Assembly: GCA_937899905.1 (NCBI GenBank)
Contig: CALCCF010000093.1
Coordinates: 1-53,767, forward strand
Length of the DNA: 53,767 nucleotides
Direction: 5' to 3'
Source: an uncultured Phycisphaeraceae bacterium
Lineage (GTDB): Bacteria; Planctomycetota; Phycisphaerae; Phycisphaerales; UBA1924
A program made the position numbers and the translations under genes. Of this stretch, positions 27,336 through 34,930 are shown piece after piece. How positions within the stretch are numbered: the stretch's first letter is position 1; every line of letters starts with the position of its first letter. The notes beneath the pieces are model-generated. The model was not told the origin of the DNA, did no database searches, and worked only from the letters and a program-made list of their open reading frames with translations.

Positions 27336-28135
27336 CTCCCCACGCTCCCCGTGAACACGAACCACCCCATGCCCACAAAGAACAACCACCAGCCGTAGAT
27401 GGCGTGCTCAATGCCGGCCGCGAGCGTCGACTTCGTGCGCAGGTACGTCCACGCGAACAGCACGCCTCCCGGCAACGTGGTCGCGAAGGCCATCCAGTGC
27501 CAGAACGGCGCGTGTAGCCAGGTGAAGGCCAGCGCGTTGAGCACAAAGAGTGCGCGGATGTCGGGCACGATGCGTCGGTAGCGGTGAAAGAAGAACGCGC
27601 GGTGCGTGATCTCTTGCGGGTAGGCGCTTAGCCACGGGTAGCCGATGGCGATAAAGAGCAAGATGATGGGGGCCTCGCGTGGGAGCCGCAAGAACGCGTC
27701 GGTCGGCTCGCCGTCGAAGCCGCGGATCGTCATGATGTCGGTCGTGACCGAAAGCAGGTACGCCGCCGCCAGCATCGCGATCGCGTTGATCGCGAACAGG
27801 CCGAAGATCCGGCGAGAGTCCTTCTTGAAAGCGCGCCAGTTCCACAACTGCCCGGCCGGATAGCTGCGATCGAACACCAGCATCAGCGCGAGCAAGAGCG
27901 CCGACGTGAGCAACAGAGGCATCAAGAACGAACCCGGCGCAATCGGTGGATCGGCCATGACACCGAAGCCAATGGCGCTGAACAGCCCGTCGAATCGGTC
28001 TTTGGGATCCATCACGGCGGCGGCGAAAGCGGGCAGCACCGCGAACAGGCCGGCCATTTCGATCCAGAGCCATGCCCGCAGCACCGGCCCGGGTGAGTTG
28101 ATGGAGTCTCTCTGTCCTGTCCGCGCCTGACTCAT
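27332..28135 (-). CDS. CPBP family intramembrane metalloprotease
   Basis: A 267-residue integral membrane protein with about eight hydrophobic segments. The abortive-infection/CaaX protease motifs are present in modified form: QEITHRAFFFHRY stands for the usual EExxxR motif, FTWLHAPFWHW gives the FxxxH histidine, and GIEHAIYG the last HxxxB motif. The first glutamate of the EE pair is replaced by Gln, so activity may differ. It is the last host gene before the Xer-site array; its start is 68 bases from the first dif-like site. Confidence 0.7.
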   Translation of the reverse strand: MSQARTGQRDSINSPGPVLRAWLWIEMAGLFAVLPAFAAAVMDPKDRFDGLFSAIGFGVMADPPIAPGSFLMPLLLTSALLLALMLVFDRSYPAGQLWNWRAFKKDSRRIFGLFAINAIAMLAAAYLLSVTTDIMTIRGFDGEPTDAFLRLPREAPIILLFIAIGYPWLSAYPQEITHRAFFFHRYRRIVPDIRALFVLNALAFTWLHAPFWHWMAFATTLPGGVLFAWTYLRTKSTLAAGIEHAIYGWWLFFVGMGWFVFTGSVGS

Positions 28136-28202
28136 GCCGCCAATAGTGGCCCCGAGGTCTCACGTTGGCGACTCGACCCCCCTGCCGTTGGCTCCTTGCC
28201 AA

Positions 28203-28230
28203 GTAGCCGATAATACCAGTTATGTTGAAT
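28203..28230 (+). other. dif-like Xer site 1 (left end of array)
   Basis: Twenty-eight bases in dif layout: XerC-arm-like GTAGCCGATAA (28203-28213), centre TACCAG (28214-28219) and XerD-arm-like TTATGTTGAAT (28220-28230). The XerD arm differs from the E. coli arm TTATGTTAAAT at one base, and the XerC arm ends in the expected ATAA. It is the only one of the four sites with a good XerC arm, so it probably keeps the chromosomal half. Confidence 0.75.
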
Positions 28231-28320
28231 ACCACGGGCTGGCAACTTCCCAGGGCGCTTTCGGTTCCGGCTTACCGGACAGACGCCCCTAACACGCATT
28301 CGTGGGTCTCGGGTAAGTCC

Positions 28321-28500
28321 CTACCACTTGGAGGAGCGAAACTTGCCGTAGAGCCTCTTGTTACGACCGCGTCGGACCAGGAGGCCGACGCAGAGCGCGA
28401 ACAAGAGGAGCAAGGTGGCGATGCCGACCACGATCGGAATGTGGTATTCGACGCTCCAGTCGGGCGCGGCGTCCTTCACGAATTCCCAGAGATCTTTCAT
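28321..28500 (-). CDS. Small single-pass membrane protein (element A)
   Basis: A 59-residue protein: a soluble N-terminal segment (MKDLWEFVKDAAPDW), one membrane helix (IVVGIATLLLLFALCVGLLV) and a basic tail (RRGRNKRLYGKF). The topology is that of a small phage membrane or superinfection protein. GGGGG stands eight bases before the ATG, but the same Gs can pair with CCCCC in a hairpin (28506-28522). It is the last gene of element A on the minus strand. No relative was recognised. Confidence 0.65.
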   Translation of the reverse strand: MKDLWEFVKDAAPDWSVEYHIPIVVGIATLLLLFALCVGLLVRRGRNKRLYGKFRSSKW

Positions 28501-28505
28501 CGGTA

Positions 28506-28522
28506 CCCCCAGATTTAGGGGG
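28506..28522 (-). promoter_or_regulatory. Hairpin over the ribosome site of the 28500 gene
   Basis: CCCCC and GGGGG with a seven-base loop pair exactly over the G-run that would serve as ribosome binding site for the small membrane protein starting at 28500. Folding of the mRNA would hide the site, so translation may depend on unfolding or passing ribosomes. Confidence 0.35.
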
Positions 28523-28575
28523 AGTGGAACGTAAGGTCCACCGCCCCCACAACACCCCGATTGCTCGCATTATAT

Positions 28576-28591
28576 GCGGCGAAGACGCCGC
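28576..28591 (-). terminator. Hairpin after the terminal protein gene of element A
   Basis: GCGGCG-AAGA-CGCCGC is a perfect stem 47 bases beyond the stop of the gene at 28638. It has no T-run in the minus direction, so it may only slow transcription or protect the mRNA end. Confidence 0.35.
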
Positions 28592-28637
28592 GAAGCTCCG
28601 CCATCGGTGTATTGCGTTGGCTCGGGCAGGGGGCTAT

Positions 28638-28928
28638 CTAGTGCCCGTTCAAGAACCGAAGAAGCTCATCGCGAGAGACCTCGCCGATCGGAACCCAGCC
28701 CTTGCACTCGCACTCACGTACGCCGGCGAGAAGAGCCCAAAGACGGTGGGCGCGTTGGGCGTCGACGCGGGCCTGTGCAGCAGCTTCCTTGTGTCCTGGA
28801 CCCGAGCGAGAAGACCACTCACGCGATTGCTGGAGGCCATGCTCCTGGGCCGCGAGAAGGCAGGACCGAAGACCATCGAGGTCCTCGTCGGTCAGTCTGA
28901 AGCTGTACGAATCCCTCGTTCTTCGCAT
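28638..28928 (-). CDS. Conserved terminal protein of the phage operon (element A)
   Basis: A 96-residue soluble protein with no known family, but a clear relative stands in the same place in element C (39033-39368). Shared features are YSFRLTDEDLDGLRS at the N-terminus, a central charged helix and the C-terminal RLWALLAGVR...VPIGEVSRDELLRFL. Conservation between two otherwise distant phages shows it is a real gene. It starts at an ATG 34 bases after the secretin stop. Confidence 0.65.
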   Translation of the reverse strand: MRRTRDSYSFRLTDEDLDGLRSCLLAAQEHGLQQSREWSSRSGPGHKEAAAQARVDAQRAHRLWALLAGVRECECKGWVPIGEVSRDELLRFLNGH

Positions 28929-28961
28929 AGCACGTACTGCGGGGAAGGTGTAAACGAATCT

Positions 28962-30209
28962 TCACAAGCGTCTGGCACGAACGGCCAGGAGCGTTACGGC
29001 CGCATCGGCCGTGCGGTTCGATAACGAGCCAAGAACAGTGTCAGGTTTGATCCCCGTCGAGGACTGGCGGTCGGCCAACCGATCGAATCCACCAATCAAC
29101 ACCCACTCGCCCGAGCGAACGACAACCGACGCATTGAGGGCTCGCTCCAGGAGTACAGGGTTTTCACCGGCGATGAGACCGCCGACTTCGGACAGCGTTG
29201 GTGACAGGTCGAGCCTTATGGATGAGTCCGGAAGCCCCACCGCCCGCGCCTCAAGCTGAAACCCGCTGCGGATGTACTCATAGCCGATGATGCTTACCAC
29301 GCCCTCGGGGCTGATGGCCCGTCTCGGCAGCGGTATCCGATCGCCTTGGGTGGCGGACGCCGTCTCGCCTTCTACGAGGAACAGATTCGCCCGGTTGCTG
29401 AGCTGTGCGCGGTCCGATGTAGCAGCAACCCTGCCGATGACCTCGACGACGACCTCGGCCGAGTACTCGACGTTCCCGCTCATCGCGTCGTCAATCGATG
29501 CCGAGAGACCCGCCCCCCCGCCGAGGGTCCAGCCGAGCCCAAGCTCGCGAGCGAGGCTGGATTGCATCTCGATGACCAAGACATCGACGCTGTATCTGGC
29601 CGGGGTCGCGCCGAGCCGTTCGATCAGGTGAGAAACGGCGGGTGTGTCGGCACCAGTGACCAACACTTGCGCACCGATCGAAGTCGCGTCAACGTCGAAG
29701 TGGGACTTGATGACGCCGGCGACCTCGTCGGGGGCGTTGTTCTCGGGCAGGTAGAGAACGAACGGGGGGCCCGGGTAGAACACGAAACGTTCGCCCGACC
29801 ATCGCCAGTGCGCATCGATCTGTGCGGCGATGCGATCGAGCAATACGGTGACGGGTCCATCGAACCACGCTTCCACTTCGTTAGTGGCAAGGGAATCGGG
29901 GACCCAGATGGTCAGGTCGTAGTCACGCTCCAGGTCGAGGGCTAGCTGTGCCATCGTCGTCCCCGACATCCGAACCGACACCTGTGTCGACGGTGGGCTC
30001 TGAGTTGACAACGGGGGTGGTAACGTCGGGTCCGGCAAGACCTGCTTGTCTGCCGAGCTCTGCGCGTACTGAAGCCATGAACTCAGGGGTAGGTCCGAGT
30101 GAACTCGCGTCGCGTCCGGGGACGAGCAGCCATGAAGGGCCAGAGTCGCGATGAACAAGAACGCCGTAGCCGTTCTCGTGATCCAACTGGAAGACGCGAT
30201 ACTCGCCAT
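28962..30209 (-). CDS. Secretin-like outer membrane channel, pIV homologue (element A)
   Basis: pIV-type secretins form the outer-membrane gate through which filamentous phage leave the cell. The 415-residue protein has a lipoprotein signal (FLFIATLALHGC, Cys 28), a short N-terminal domain, and the secretin core: VDVLVIEMQSSLARELGLGW, then GDRIPLPR, FQLEARAVGL.DSSIRLDLSP and SGEWVLIGGFDR near the end. The start has GGGAG six bases upstream. Its first 287 bases overlap the 3' end of the Zot gene in another frame. Confidence 0.8.
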   Translation of the reverse strand: MASIASSSWITRTATAFLFIATLALHGCSSPDATRVHSDLPLSSWLQYAQSSADKQVLPDPTLPPPLSTQSPPSTQVSVRMSGTTMAQLALDLERDYDLTIWVPDSLATNEVEAWFDGPVTVLLDRIAAQIDAHWRWSGERFVFYPGPPFVLYLPENNAPDEVAGVIKSHFDVDATSIGAQVLVTGADTPAVSHLIERLGATPARYSVDVLVIEMQSSLARELGLGWTLGGGAGLSASIDDAMSGNVEYSAEVVVEVIGRVAATSDRAQLSNRANLFLVEGETASATQGDRIPLPRRAISPEGVVSIIGYEYIRSGFQLEARAVGLPDSSIRLDLSPTLSEVGGLIAGENPVLLERALNASVVVRSGEWVLIGGFDRLADRQSSTGIKPDTVLGSLSNRTADAAVTLLAVRARRL

Positions 30210-31353
30210 ATGTGGCTCCCATCTCGTAGCGTGCGCCACCGATGCGGATCCAACCGGAACCGATAGCGTCGACTGGGGCGGGTGGGTTGTACTCGGGGGT
30301 TTCGGACAACGCGGCTTGTTCCGCCGCGTCATCTTGCCCGGGTTGCGTGTTTGCGCCGCGAGACAGGACAACGCCGACGACACCGCCCATGAAGAGGACG
30401 GCGGCAAGCTTTGAAAGGCGGAACGTGGTGCGCCACATGGTTCGACGCAGACGCTTAGGGCGAATCTTGGAGTGCACGACCCCGGAAGAAGAGGGCGGTT
30501 CAATGCCGACCTCCTCGGCTTGCTGCGCGAGCAGCTTGTGCTGCTTGCGGCGACTGATGCCCGTACGGCCGTACGAGTCGTAGAGCGCGAAGATGTGCGG
30601 GTAGAACGGGAGCCATCGGAACTCGCAACGGTCGGGGCTGCCTTCTCTGCCGTTGGAGCCCTTGGATCGCTGATAGTTGTCCCATGAGTAGTGGAGATAC
30701 CGAGCGATCTTGTTACGCAGCCCCCACTTTGCGAGACTGACCTGTCCCCAGAGTTTGATAGACGACGCGTCGTCGACGCGTATGACCTCGATGCACTGGC
30801 GTCGCCATTCAATGGCGGCTTGCATCGTGTCCTGGGTGAGCAAGTAGATGAGATGGTGGTAGTGCCTGTGCATGGACGCATAGGCGAGAAGGTCATCGTT
30901 CTTGTTCGCCCCAGCCTGCGGCGTCCAGAGGTGTACTTCGTCGAGAATGAACACCGCGCCGGTGTGGACCCAGTTGGCCCCGTCGCCGGAGAGAACCGGC
31001 ACATCCTCGGGATGCTCGGTTGCGTACCACCGGTCGAACGCGTCGCGGGGGAAGACCTTGAGCCCCTCGCGCTTGACCATCTCTTTCCATTTGGCGAACT
31101 GCGTATCCATACGGACCGCACGGGCAACGAAAGCGTGGAAATGCTCTTCGGTGAGAGGTGTCCACAGCTTGAGATAGCGATCATCGCCGGCCTTGCTGCG
31201 GAGGTACTGGCGCATCGGACGATCGCGGACGGGGAGGTTCGAATAGACCGGCCGCTTGTTCACGGTTATCTCGTGGATCAAGCGTTCGGTGCCGGTGAAG
31301 GACTTGCCGGCTCCGGGCTTCCCTTCCACAAAGATGACGCCTGTACGAAGCAT
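29923..31353 (-). CDS. Zot-domain assembly ATPase, pI homologue (element A)
   Basis: Zot/pI proteins sit in the inner membrane and drive phage extrusion with ATP. The 476-residue protein has Walker A GKPGAGKS (residues 11-18), Walker B AVFILDEVH (133-141) and a single membrane helix at about 313-332, followed by a periplasmic tail that should meet the secretin. The ATG directly follows the stop of the pVI-like gene. The tail-coding part is shared with the secretin gene in another frame. Similarity to the element C copy is about 45% in the ATPase domain by eye. Confidence 0.85.
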   Translation of the reverse strand: MLRTGVIFVEGKPGAGKSFTGTERLIHEITVNKRPVYSNLPVRDRPMRQYLRSKAGDDRYLKLWTPLTEEHFHAFVARAVRMDTQFAKWKEMVKREGLKVFPRDAFDRWYATEHPEDVPVLSGDGANWVHTGAVFILDEVHLWTPQAGANKNDDLLAYASMHRHYHHLIYLLTQDTMQAAIEWRRQCIEVIRVDDASSIKLWGQVSLAKWGLRNKIARYLHYSWDNYQRSKGSNGREGSPDRCEFRWLPFYPHIFALYDSYGRTGISRRKQHKLLAQQAEEVGIEPPSSSGVVHSKIRPKRLRRTMWRTTFRLSKLAAVLFMGGVVGVVLSRGANTQPGQDDAAEQAALSETPEYNPPAPVDAIGSGWIRIGGARYEMGATYGEYRVFQLDHENGYGVLVHRDSGPSWLLVPGRDASSLGPTPEFMASVRAELGRQAGLAGPDVTTPVVNSEPTVDTGVGSDVGDDDGTASPRPGA

Positions 31354-31683
31354 CTAGCCCTCGATGGTCGGGATCCAGCCGACGATGAATCGGATACCAC
31401 GGATGGTCGCGATGATCGTTGCCGTGAGCGTGAAGATCGCGAAACACTCTGAGATCGGGAAGAGGTAGAACCAGAACGCCACGGAATCGAGCGCCCATAT
31501 CTCCTCGACCTTCGAGTGCACGTTGAGGTCGCCGACCCAGTCGGGCATGAGATCGACGGCCCACTGTGCGAGGTCCATGCACCAATCGATGATGGTTCCA
31601 ATCACGTTGTCGATGAACCAAGACAGTCCGTCGAACAACGCATCGAGGAGGGCACCGAAGACGGAGCGGAACCACGCGAGCAT
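31354..31683 (-). CDS. pVI-like minor coat protein (element A)
   Basis: A 109-residue hydrophobic protein with an amphipathic N-terminal half (WFRSVFGALLDALFDGLSWF) and a membrane segment near the C-terminus (ISECFAIFTLTATIIATI). It ends in GWIPTIEG. The element C homologue (41998-42327) also has 109 residues and the same ending. Position between the adsorption gene and zot is that of gene VI in filamentous phages (DUF2523-like). Confidence 0.7.
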   Translation of the reverse strand: MLAWFRSVFGALLDALFDGLSWFIDNVIGTIIDWCMDLAQWAVDLMPDWVGDLNVHSKVEEIWALDSVAFWFYLFPISECFAIFTLTATIIATIRGIRFIVGWIPTIEG

Positions 31684-33047
31684 TACGACTTCTCCAACTC
31701 GGCCATGACTTGGCGCGTCATGAACAGCGTAAAGAACACGATGATGACGGCCTTAGCGACGGTGATATAGCCGTCGTAGGGTGCAACGTCGACGCTAATG
31801 GGCATGTCCGTGAAAACCGCACCTGGGATGGATCCGAACGGGACGGTGAACGAGTAAATCGACTGCGGCGCCACAGTTGGAGCTTCGGGAAGCGTCCACG
31901 TGTCGGGAGCGAGGCCGTCGGGGTTGGTTATGCGAGACTCGACGTCGGAGAACTCAAGGGTGGGAGTCGCGACACTTTCGCCAGGGCTTGTGACAACGGG
32001 GGGGATCTGAGTCGGCTGCAACTCGGCGAGGATCTGAGTGAGACGGTTGACCATGGTTGCCGAAGCGACCTGGATGGAGGAGACGTCGGTGGCGACTTCG
32101 GAGATAGACGAGTCGATAGAGGTCAGGAGGTCGTCTCTGCGCTGGTCGCGTGTGACCCAGTCTTGTTCGGTTCCACCGCCGGTGATCTGTTCAAAGAGCT
32201 TGTCGTAGACGGTATCCCAAGAGGTGAAGAAGCCTTGTTGCATGGCAGCTTGGTCGTTAATAGCGGAGATGATGCCGTCCGGGTCAAAGGTGCCATCGCC
32301 AGCAGCAGCCTTGAAGGGGTCAGGCTGGATGGAAAGGACGAAGATTGTCTCGTCGCGCTGCTCAAACTCAAGATCCGGCGCACCCGAAAACAGCAGAAAC
32401 TCCCACTTGCCGGGGGAAGCCTCGTCGGGCTCCTGCGCCTTCCAGACGCCGCGCCGAAGGCGAACGGTTACGTCCTGCCCCGTGGCGTTGAACGGGTAGG
32501 TATTGGGCTGGGCAGGGCGCTCGTAGGAGCCTGGGGCAACGGTACCAGTTGACTCGACACGAGGGCCCACCATGCCGAGCCCGTTGAACGGAAGAGACGC
32601 GACGACCTGCGCAGGGTCCTTTTGATCGGACGCCCACACCGGGTAGTAAATTTGCCAGCCTGATTGATTGTTGCCAAAGCTCTGCTTGCCGAATGACCAT
32701 TGCGTAGTTGACTGCAACGACAGAGCAGGAAAATACGGGCCCATGAGCGCGGCTTGGTCGCCGGTGAGTGCCGAGCCGTAGCGTTCGAACCGACCCCACA
32801 GCTCAATCTCGCCGCCTGGGGGCTCGTCCTCGAACCACGTGACCCAGCGCGTGCGGTACGCCGTGTCGGCAACAACCGCAAGACTCGACGAACTCGAGAT
32901 GGAGTAGCGGACTCCCCCGAACTCATCGAGAAGCGTGTACGTGGTCTCTTGCGCAGCTAGTGCAGACGGAAGAGCCAGGCACGCGGCGTGAGCCCCCAGT
33001 AGCAGAATGCCCATCCAATGACGAACCACGCGGTACGGAACATCCAT
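31683..33047 (-). CDS. pIII-like adsorption protein (element A)
   Basis: The 454-residue protein has a signal peptide (GILLLGAHAACLALPSALAAQ), a large exported domain of about 290 residues, a Pro/Thr-rich linker (PTQIPPVVTSP) and a C-terminal membrane anchor (VAKAVIIVFFTLFMT). This is the pIII plan: receptor-binding part outside, anchored in the membrane until assembly. The exported part is about 90% identical to that of element C by my count, whereas linker and anchor are unrelated. GGGAG precedes the ATG at 33047. The start lies inside the small membrane protein gene upstream. Confidence 0.75.
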   Translation of the reverse strand: MDVPYRVVRHWMGILLLGAHAACLALPSALAAQETTYTLLDEFGGVRYSISSSSSLAVVADTAYRTRWVTWFEDEPPGGEIELWGRFERYGSALTGDQAALMGPYFPALSLQSTTQWSFGKQSFGNNQSGWQIYYPVWASDQKDPAQVVASLPFNGLGMVGPRVESTGTVAPGSYERPAQPNTYPFNATGQDVTVRLRRGVWKAQEPDEASPGKWEFLLFSGAPDLEFEQRDETIFVLSIQPDPFKAAAGDGTFDPDGIISAINDQAAMQQGFFTSWDTVYDKLFEQITGGGTEQDWVTRDQRRDDLLTSIDSSISEVATDVSSIQVASATMVNRLTQILAELQPTQIPPVVTSPGESVATPTLEFSDVESRITNPDGLAPDTWTLPEAPTVAPQSIYSFTVPFGSIPGAVFTDMPISVDVAPYDGYITVAKAVIIVFFTLFMTRQVMAELEKS

Positions 33048-33124
33048 AGCAGATAACTCCCGACGGTTTGGACATCGCCCTGCAGATCGACGATCGCGTC
33101 TACGACGGCTTGCGAGTCTTGCAT
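32957..33124 (-). CDS. Small membrane protein with PRAWLF tail (element A)
   Basis: A 55-residue protein with a polar N-terminus (MQDSQAVVDAIVDLQGDV), one membrane helix (LLWMFRTAWFVIGWAFCYWG) and the ending TPRAWLFRLH. A homologue in the same place in element C (43631-43807) ends RPRAWLFSPPKR. GGGGGCGG lies before the ATG. Its last 91 bases are shared, in another frame, with the signal peptide part of the pIII-like gene. Confidence 0.65.
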   Translation of the reverse strand: MQDSQAVVDAIVDLQGDVQTVGSYLLWMFRTAWFVIGWAFCYWGLTPRAWLFRLH

Positions 33125-33132
33125 AAACCGCC

Positions 33133-33164
33133 CCCACCGCTTTCGCGAAAGAGACGGGTGGTGG
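33133..33164 (-). terminator. Weak hairpin behind the coat gene (element A)
   Basis: The sequence between the coat stop and the next gene contains the palindrome CTTTCGCGAAAG (33140-33151) inside CCACC/GGTGG arms. Filamentous phages often have a terminator here to make coat mRNA most abundant. There is no T-run, so this is tentative. Confidence 0.3.
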
Positions 33165-33425
33165 TTAACCGCGACCGCGCGCGAACGACTTGCCCCAGTT
33201 GAGGAGACCGCGAACGGCAGCGCCGCCGAACGACGGGCCAATCATGATCACCAGCATCGCGCCGAGAGCCGCAACGGCGACGACGACGATGGACGCGAGG
33301 TCAACGGGAAGCTCAAGGGCCCCCACCGCCGGCGGTGCGGCGTGCGCGGCTGAACCGATCGCGAGGAGACCGGCGGCGGCGAGGGTCTTGGTGTTCCGAC
33401 AAACACGAGTTGCGAGAGCCTTCAT
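33165..33425 (-). CDS. Major coat protein, pVIII-like (element A)
   Basis: An 86-residue precursor: 29-residue signal peptide ending GSAAHA, then a mature protein of about 57 residues with an acidic start (PPAVGALELPVDLA), one membrane helix (SIVVVAVAALGAMLVIMI) and a basic tail (LLNWGKSFARGRG) for contact with DNA. This is the classic pVIII plan. AGGAAGG is placed well before the ATG at 33425. Confidence 0.85.
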   Translation of the reverse strand: MKALATRVCRNTKTLAAAGLLAIGSAAHAAPPAVGALELPVDLASIVVVAVAALGAMLVIMIGPSFGGAAVRGLLNWGKSFARGRG

Positions 33426-33427
33426 GG

Positions 33428-33580
33428 CTACGACCTTCCTGCAGTAACACTGCGAATGAGATCCAGGGCGAGCAGATACGTCGCCCACGTGAGAGACACC
33501 GCGATGCGTATAACGACGCACGCGGCAATTCCGGCACCGCCCCAAGCCAGCATTTCTCCGAGGAACTCTTCGGCGGTCAT
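33428..33580 (-). CDS. pVII-like small hydrophobic protein (element A)
   Basis: A 50-residue protein with a hydrophobic centre (GGAGIAACVVIRIAVSLTWA). Its ATG overlaps the Rep stop (ATGA) and it ends two bases before the coat ATG. The element C gene at 44574-44705 has the same position, overlap and a related sequence (GAGMASCLIAKVFTSVTWA). Tip proteins pVII/pIX of filamentous phages are of this size and lie here. Confidence 0.65.
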   Translation of the reverse strand: MTAEEFLGEMLAWGGAGIAACVVIRIAVSLTWATYLLALDLIRSVTAGRS

Positions 33581-34668
33581 ATCGGGACCACCTCTCTAAA
33601 GAACGCGTCGAACTCGCGTCCTATCTGTGAGCGCATCTTCGCGGGCACCGCGTCAACCTTGCCGCCGCAGAGGTCCTGGAGGAACTTCTCGACCGACAGC
33701 CCGAGGACCTTCGCGTAACTGGCGACGCCCGGCATTACGGCCGTGTGAACCCAGCTTCGATAGCCCTCGATTGTCGTCGTGCGAGCCTTTGCGCGAACAA
33801 GCACGGCATGGCATGAACCGATGAACTCAGCCCACCAACCGCATTGCTTGCGGCGTCTCGCGTTCGCTCGCTCACCCGCGTTACGAGCCTTGCGGCGGAA
33901 GTCGAAAGCTCCGTAGGCACACGCGACAGCGTCCTTGAACGTGCCATGAGCGCAGATACCCGCAACGGTCTGCGCACAATCGCGGTGAAACTCGACTTCG
34001 TATCGAATCCAACGCCCCGCTTCAGCTTTCCCACTCTGGACCCCCTTTTCATAGAGACGCCCGTAACGACCACTGCCCTTGTCGCCGCGTGCGCCGAAGT
34101 ACACGGTTCGCCCGTGGCCCTTGTCGCTGAAGCTCTCGCGTCGCTCCCAGACCTTGAACTGCACACCCTCGCCGGCTTCGCACGAGGCGATCGCACGATC
34201 GATGATCCGCTGGTTCACGCCGTAGAGGTCGATCGCGATATCCAGGCGGGAGAACTTGCAGCCATTCGTGATGGCGTAGCGCACCAGCCAGTCGACCCGC
34301 GAGACGCGATTGAGCAGCGCGCAACCACCGCCCATCATCTCGACGACGAAGTGGTCCTTCCCATCGGAACGACCGTCGTAGAAGAGCTTGATGTCACCCC
34401 ACTCCAGACCGTCGGGAAGGAAACAGCCCCCAGCCTCACGACGAGTTGGCGCACCAAGGCCGCAATGGAACTGGAAGTAGCGCACGAACATCGGCATCGC
34501 GTGCCTGGGACCGGAGAATCGGAGGGCATCTAAACTCGCCTCACGACCGCTGGTCGGGATGCGTGTTGATTTACCCCCCGTATTACCCACGGGGGGACCG
34601 CCGAAGCGGGCGGCGGCCGCGTACCGCGGCTTGCCGCTCCGCTCGTCGGCGAAGACGCGTACGGTCAT
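33577..34668 (-). CDS. Phage replication initiator, Rep_trans family (element A)
   Basis: The 363-residue protein shows the marks of the filamentous-phage/plasmid Rep_trans family: CKFSRLDIAIDLYG near the middle, GSGRYGRLYEKGVQSG and RWIRYEVEFH. Such proteins nick the plus-strand origin and start rolling-circle copying. The start at 34668 (AAGGG just upstream) was preferred to longer frames because the upstream part lacks conservation. It follows the small protein gene by 28 bases. Confidence 0.8.
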   Translation of the reverse strand: MTVRVFADERSGKPRYAAAARFGGPPVGNTGGKSTRIPTSGREASLDALRFSGPRHAMPMFVRYFQFHCGLGAPTRREAGGCFLPDGLEWGDIKLFYDGRSDGKDHFVVEMMGGGCALLNRVSRVDWLVRYAITNGCKFSRLDIAIDLYGVNQRIIDRAIASCEAGEGVQFKVWERRESFSDKGHGRTVYFGARGDKGSGRYGRLYEKGVQSGKAEAGRWIRYEVEFHRDCAQTVAGICAHGTFKDAVACAYGAFDFRRKARNAGERANARRRKQCGWWAEFIGSCHAVLVRAKARTTTIEGYRSWVHTAVMPGVASYAKVLGLSVEKFLQDLCGGKVDAVPAKMRSQIGREFDAFFREVVPI

Positions 34669-34696
34669 ATCCCTTGCGAGTTGAGCGCGGCTTCGC

Positions 34697-34930
34697 CTAG
34701 GCAACGGTTGAGCCCCCCATGATCTCGCCGAAGTACCACGAACGCCACGCAAGCTCTTGCGCGCGTTCGAGTGGTCCGGCTACTTGCCACTGGCTTTGGG
34801 TGTGAAGCCTGTACGACCAGCCGAGCCGTCCAGGACGAAGGCGTGCGATTAGAACGCCGTTGACGTAGAAGAGAGCATCCGAGTTGGTCAGATGCTCGAC
34901 CGTCCAGTCCCCCGAGCCGTTGAGGTTCAC
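34697..34930 (-). CDS. Small protein between ssb and rep (element A)
   Basis: A 77-residue soluble protein with a beta-strand-rich pattern (DALFYVNGVLIARLRPG, WSYRLHTQSQWQVAG). Its GTG overlaps the ssb stop (GTGA). A gene of similar size sits in the same place, with the same overlap, in element C (45967-46191), although the sequences are not alike. Function unknown; regulation of replication is a guess from position. Confidence 0.55.
   Translation of the reverse strand: MNLNGSGDWTVEHLTNSDALFYVNGVLIARLRPGRLGWSYRLHTQSQWQVAGPLERAQELAWRSWYFGEIMGGSTVA

Noticed and set aside
28524-29024. Open plus-strand frame of 166 codons
   Set aside because: It lies opposite the conserved terminal protein and the secretin end of element A, has no ribosome site and no counterpart in element C.
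29923-31353. Zot as a true toxin
   Set aside because: The name is historical; Walker motifs, membrane helix and neighbours show the phage assembly ATPase.
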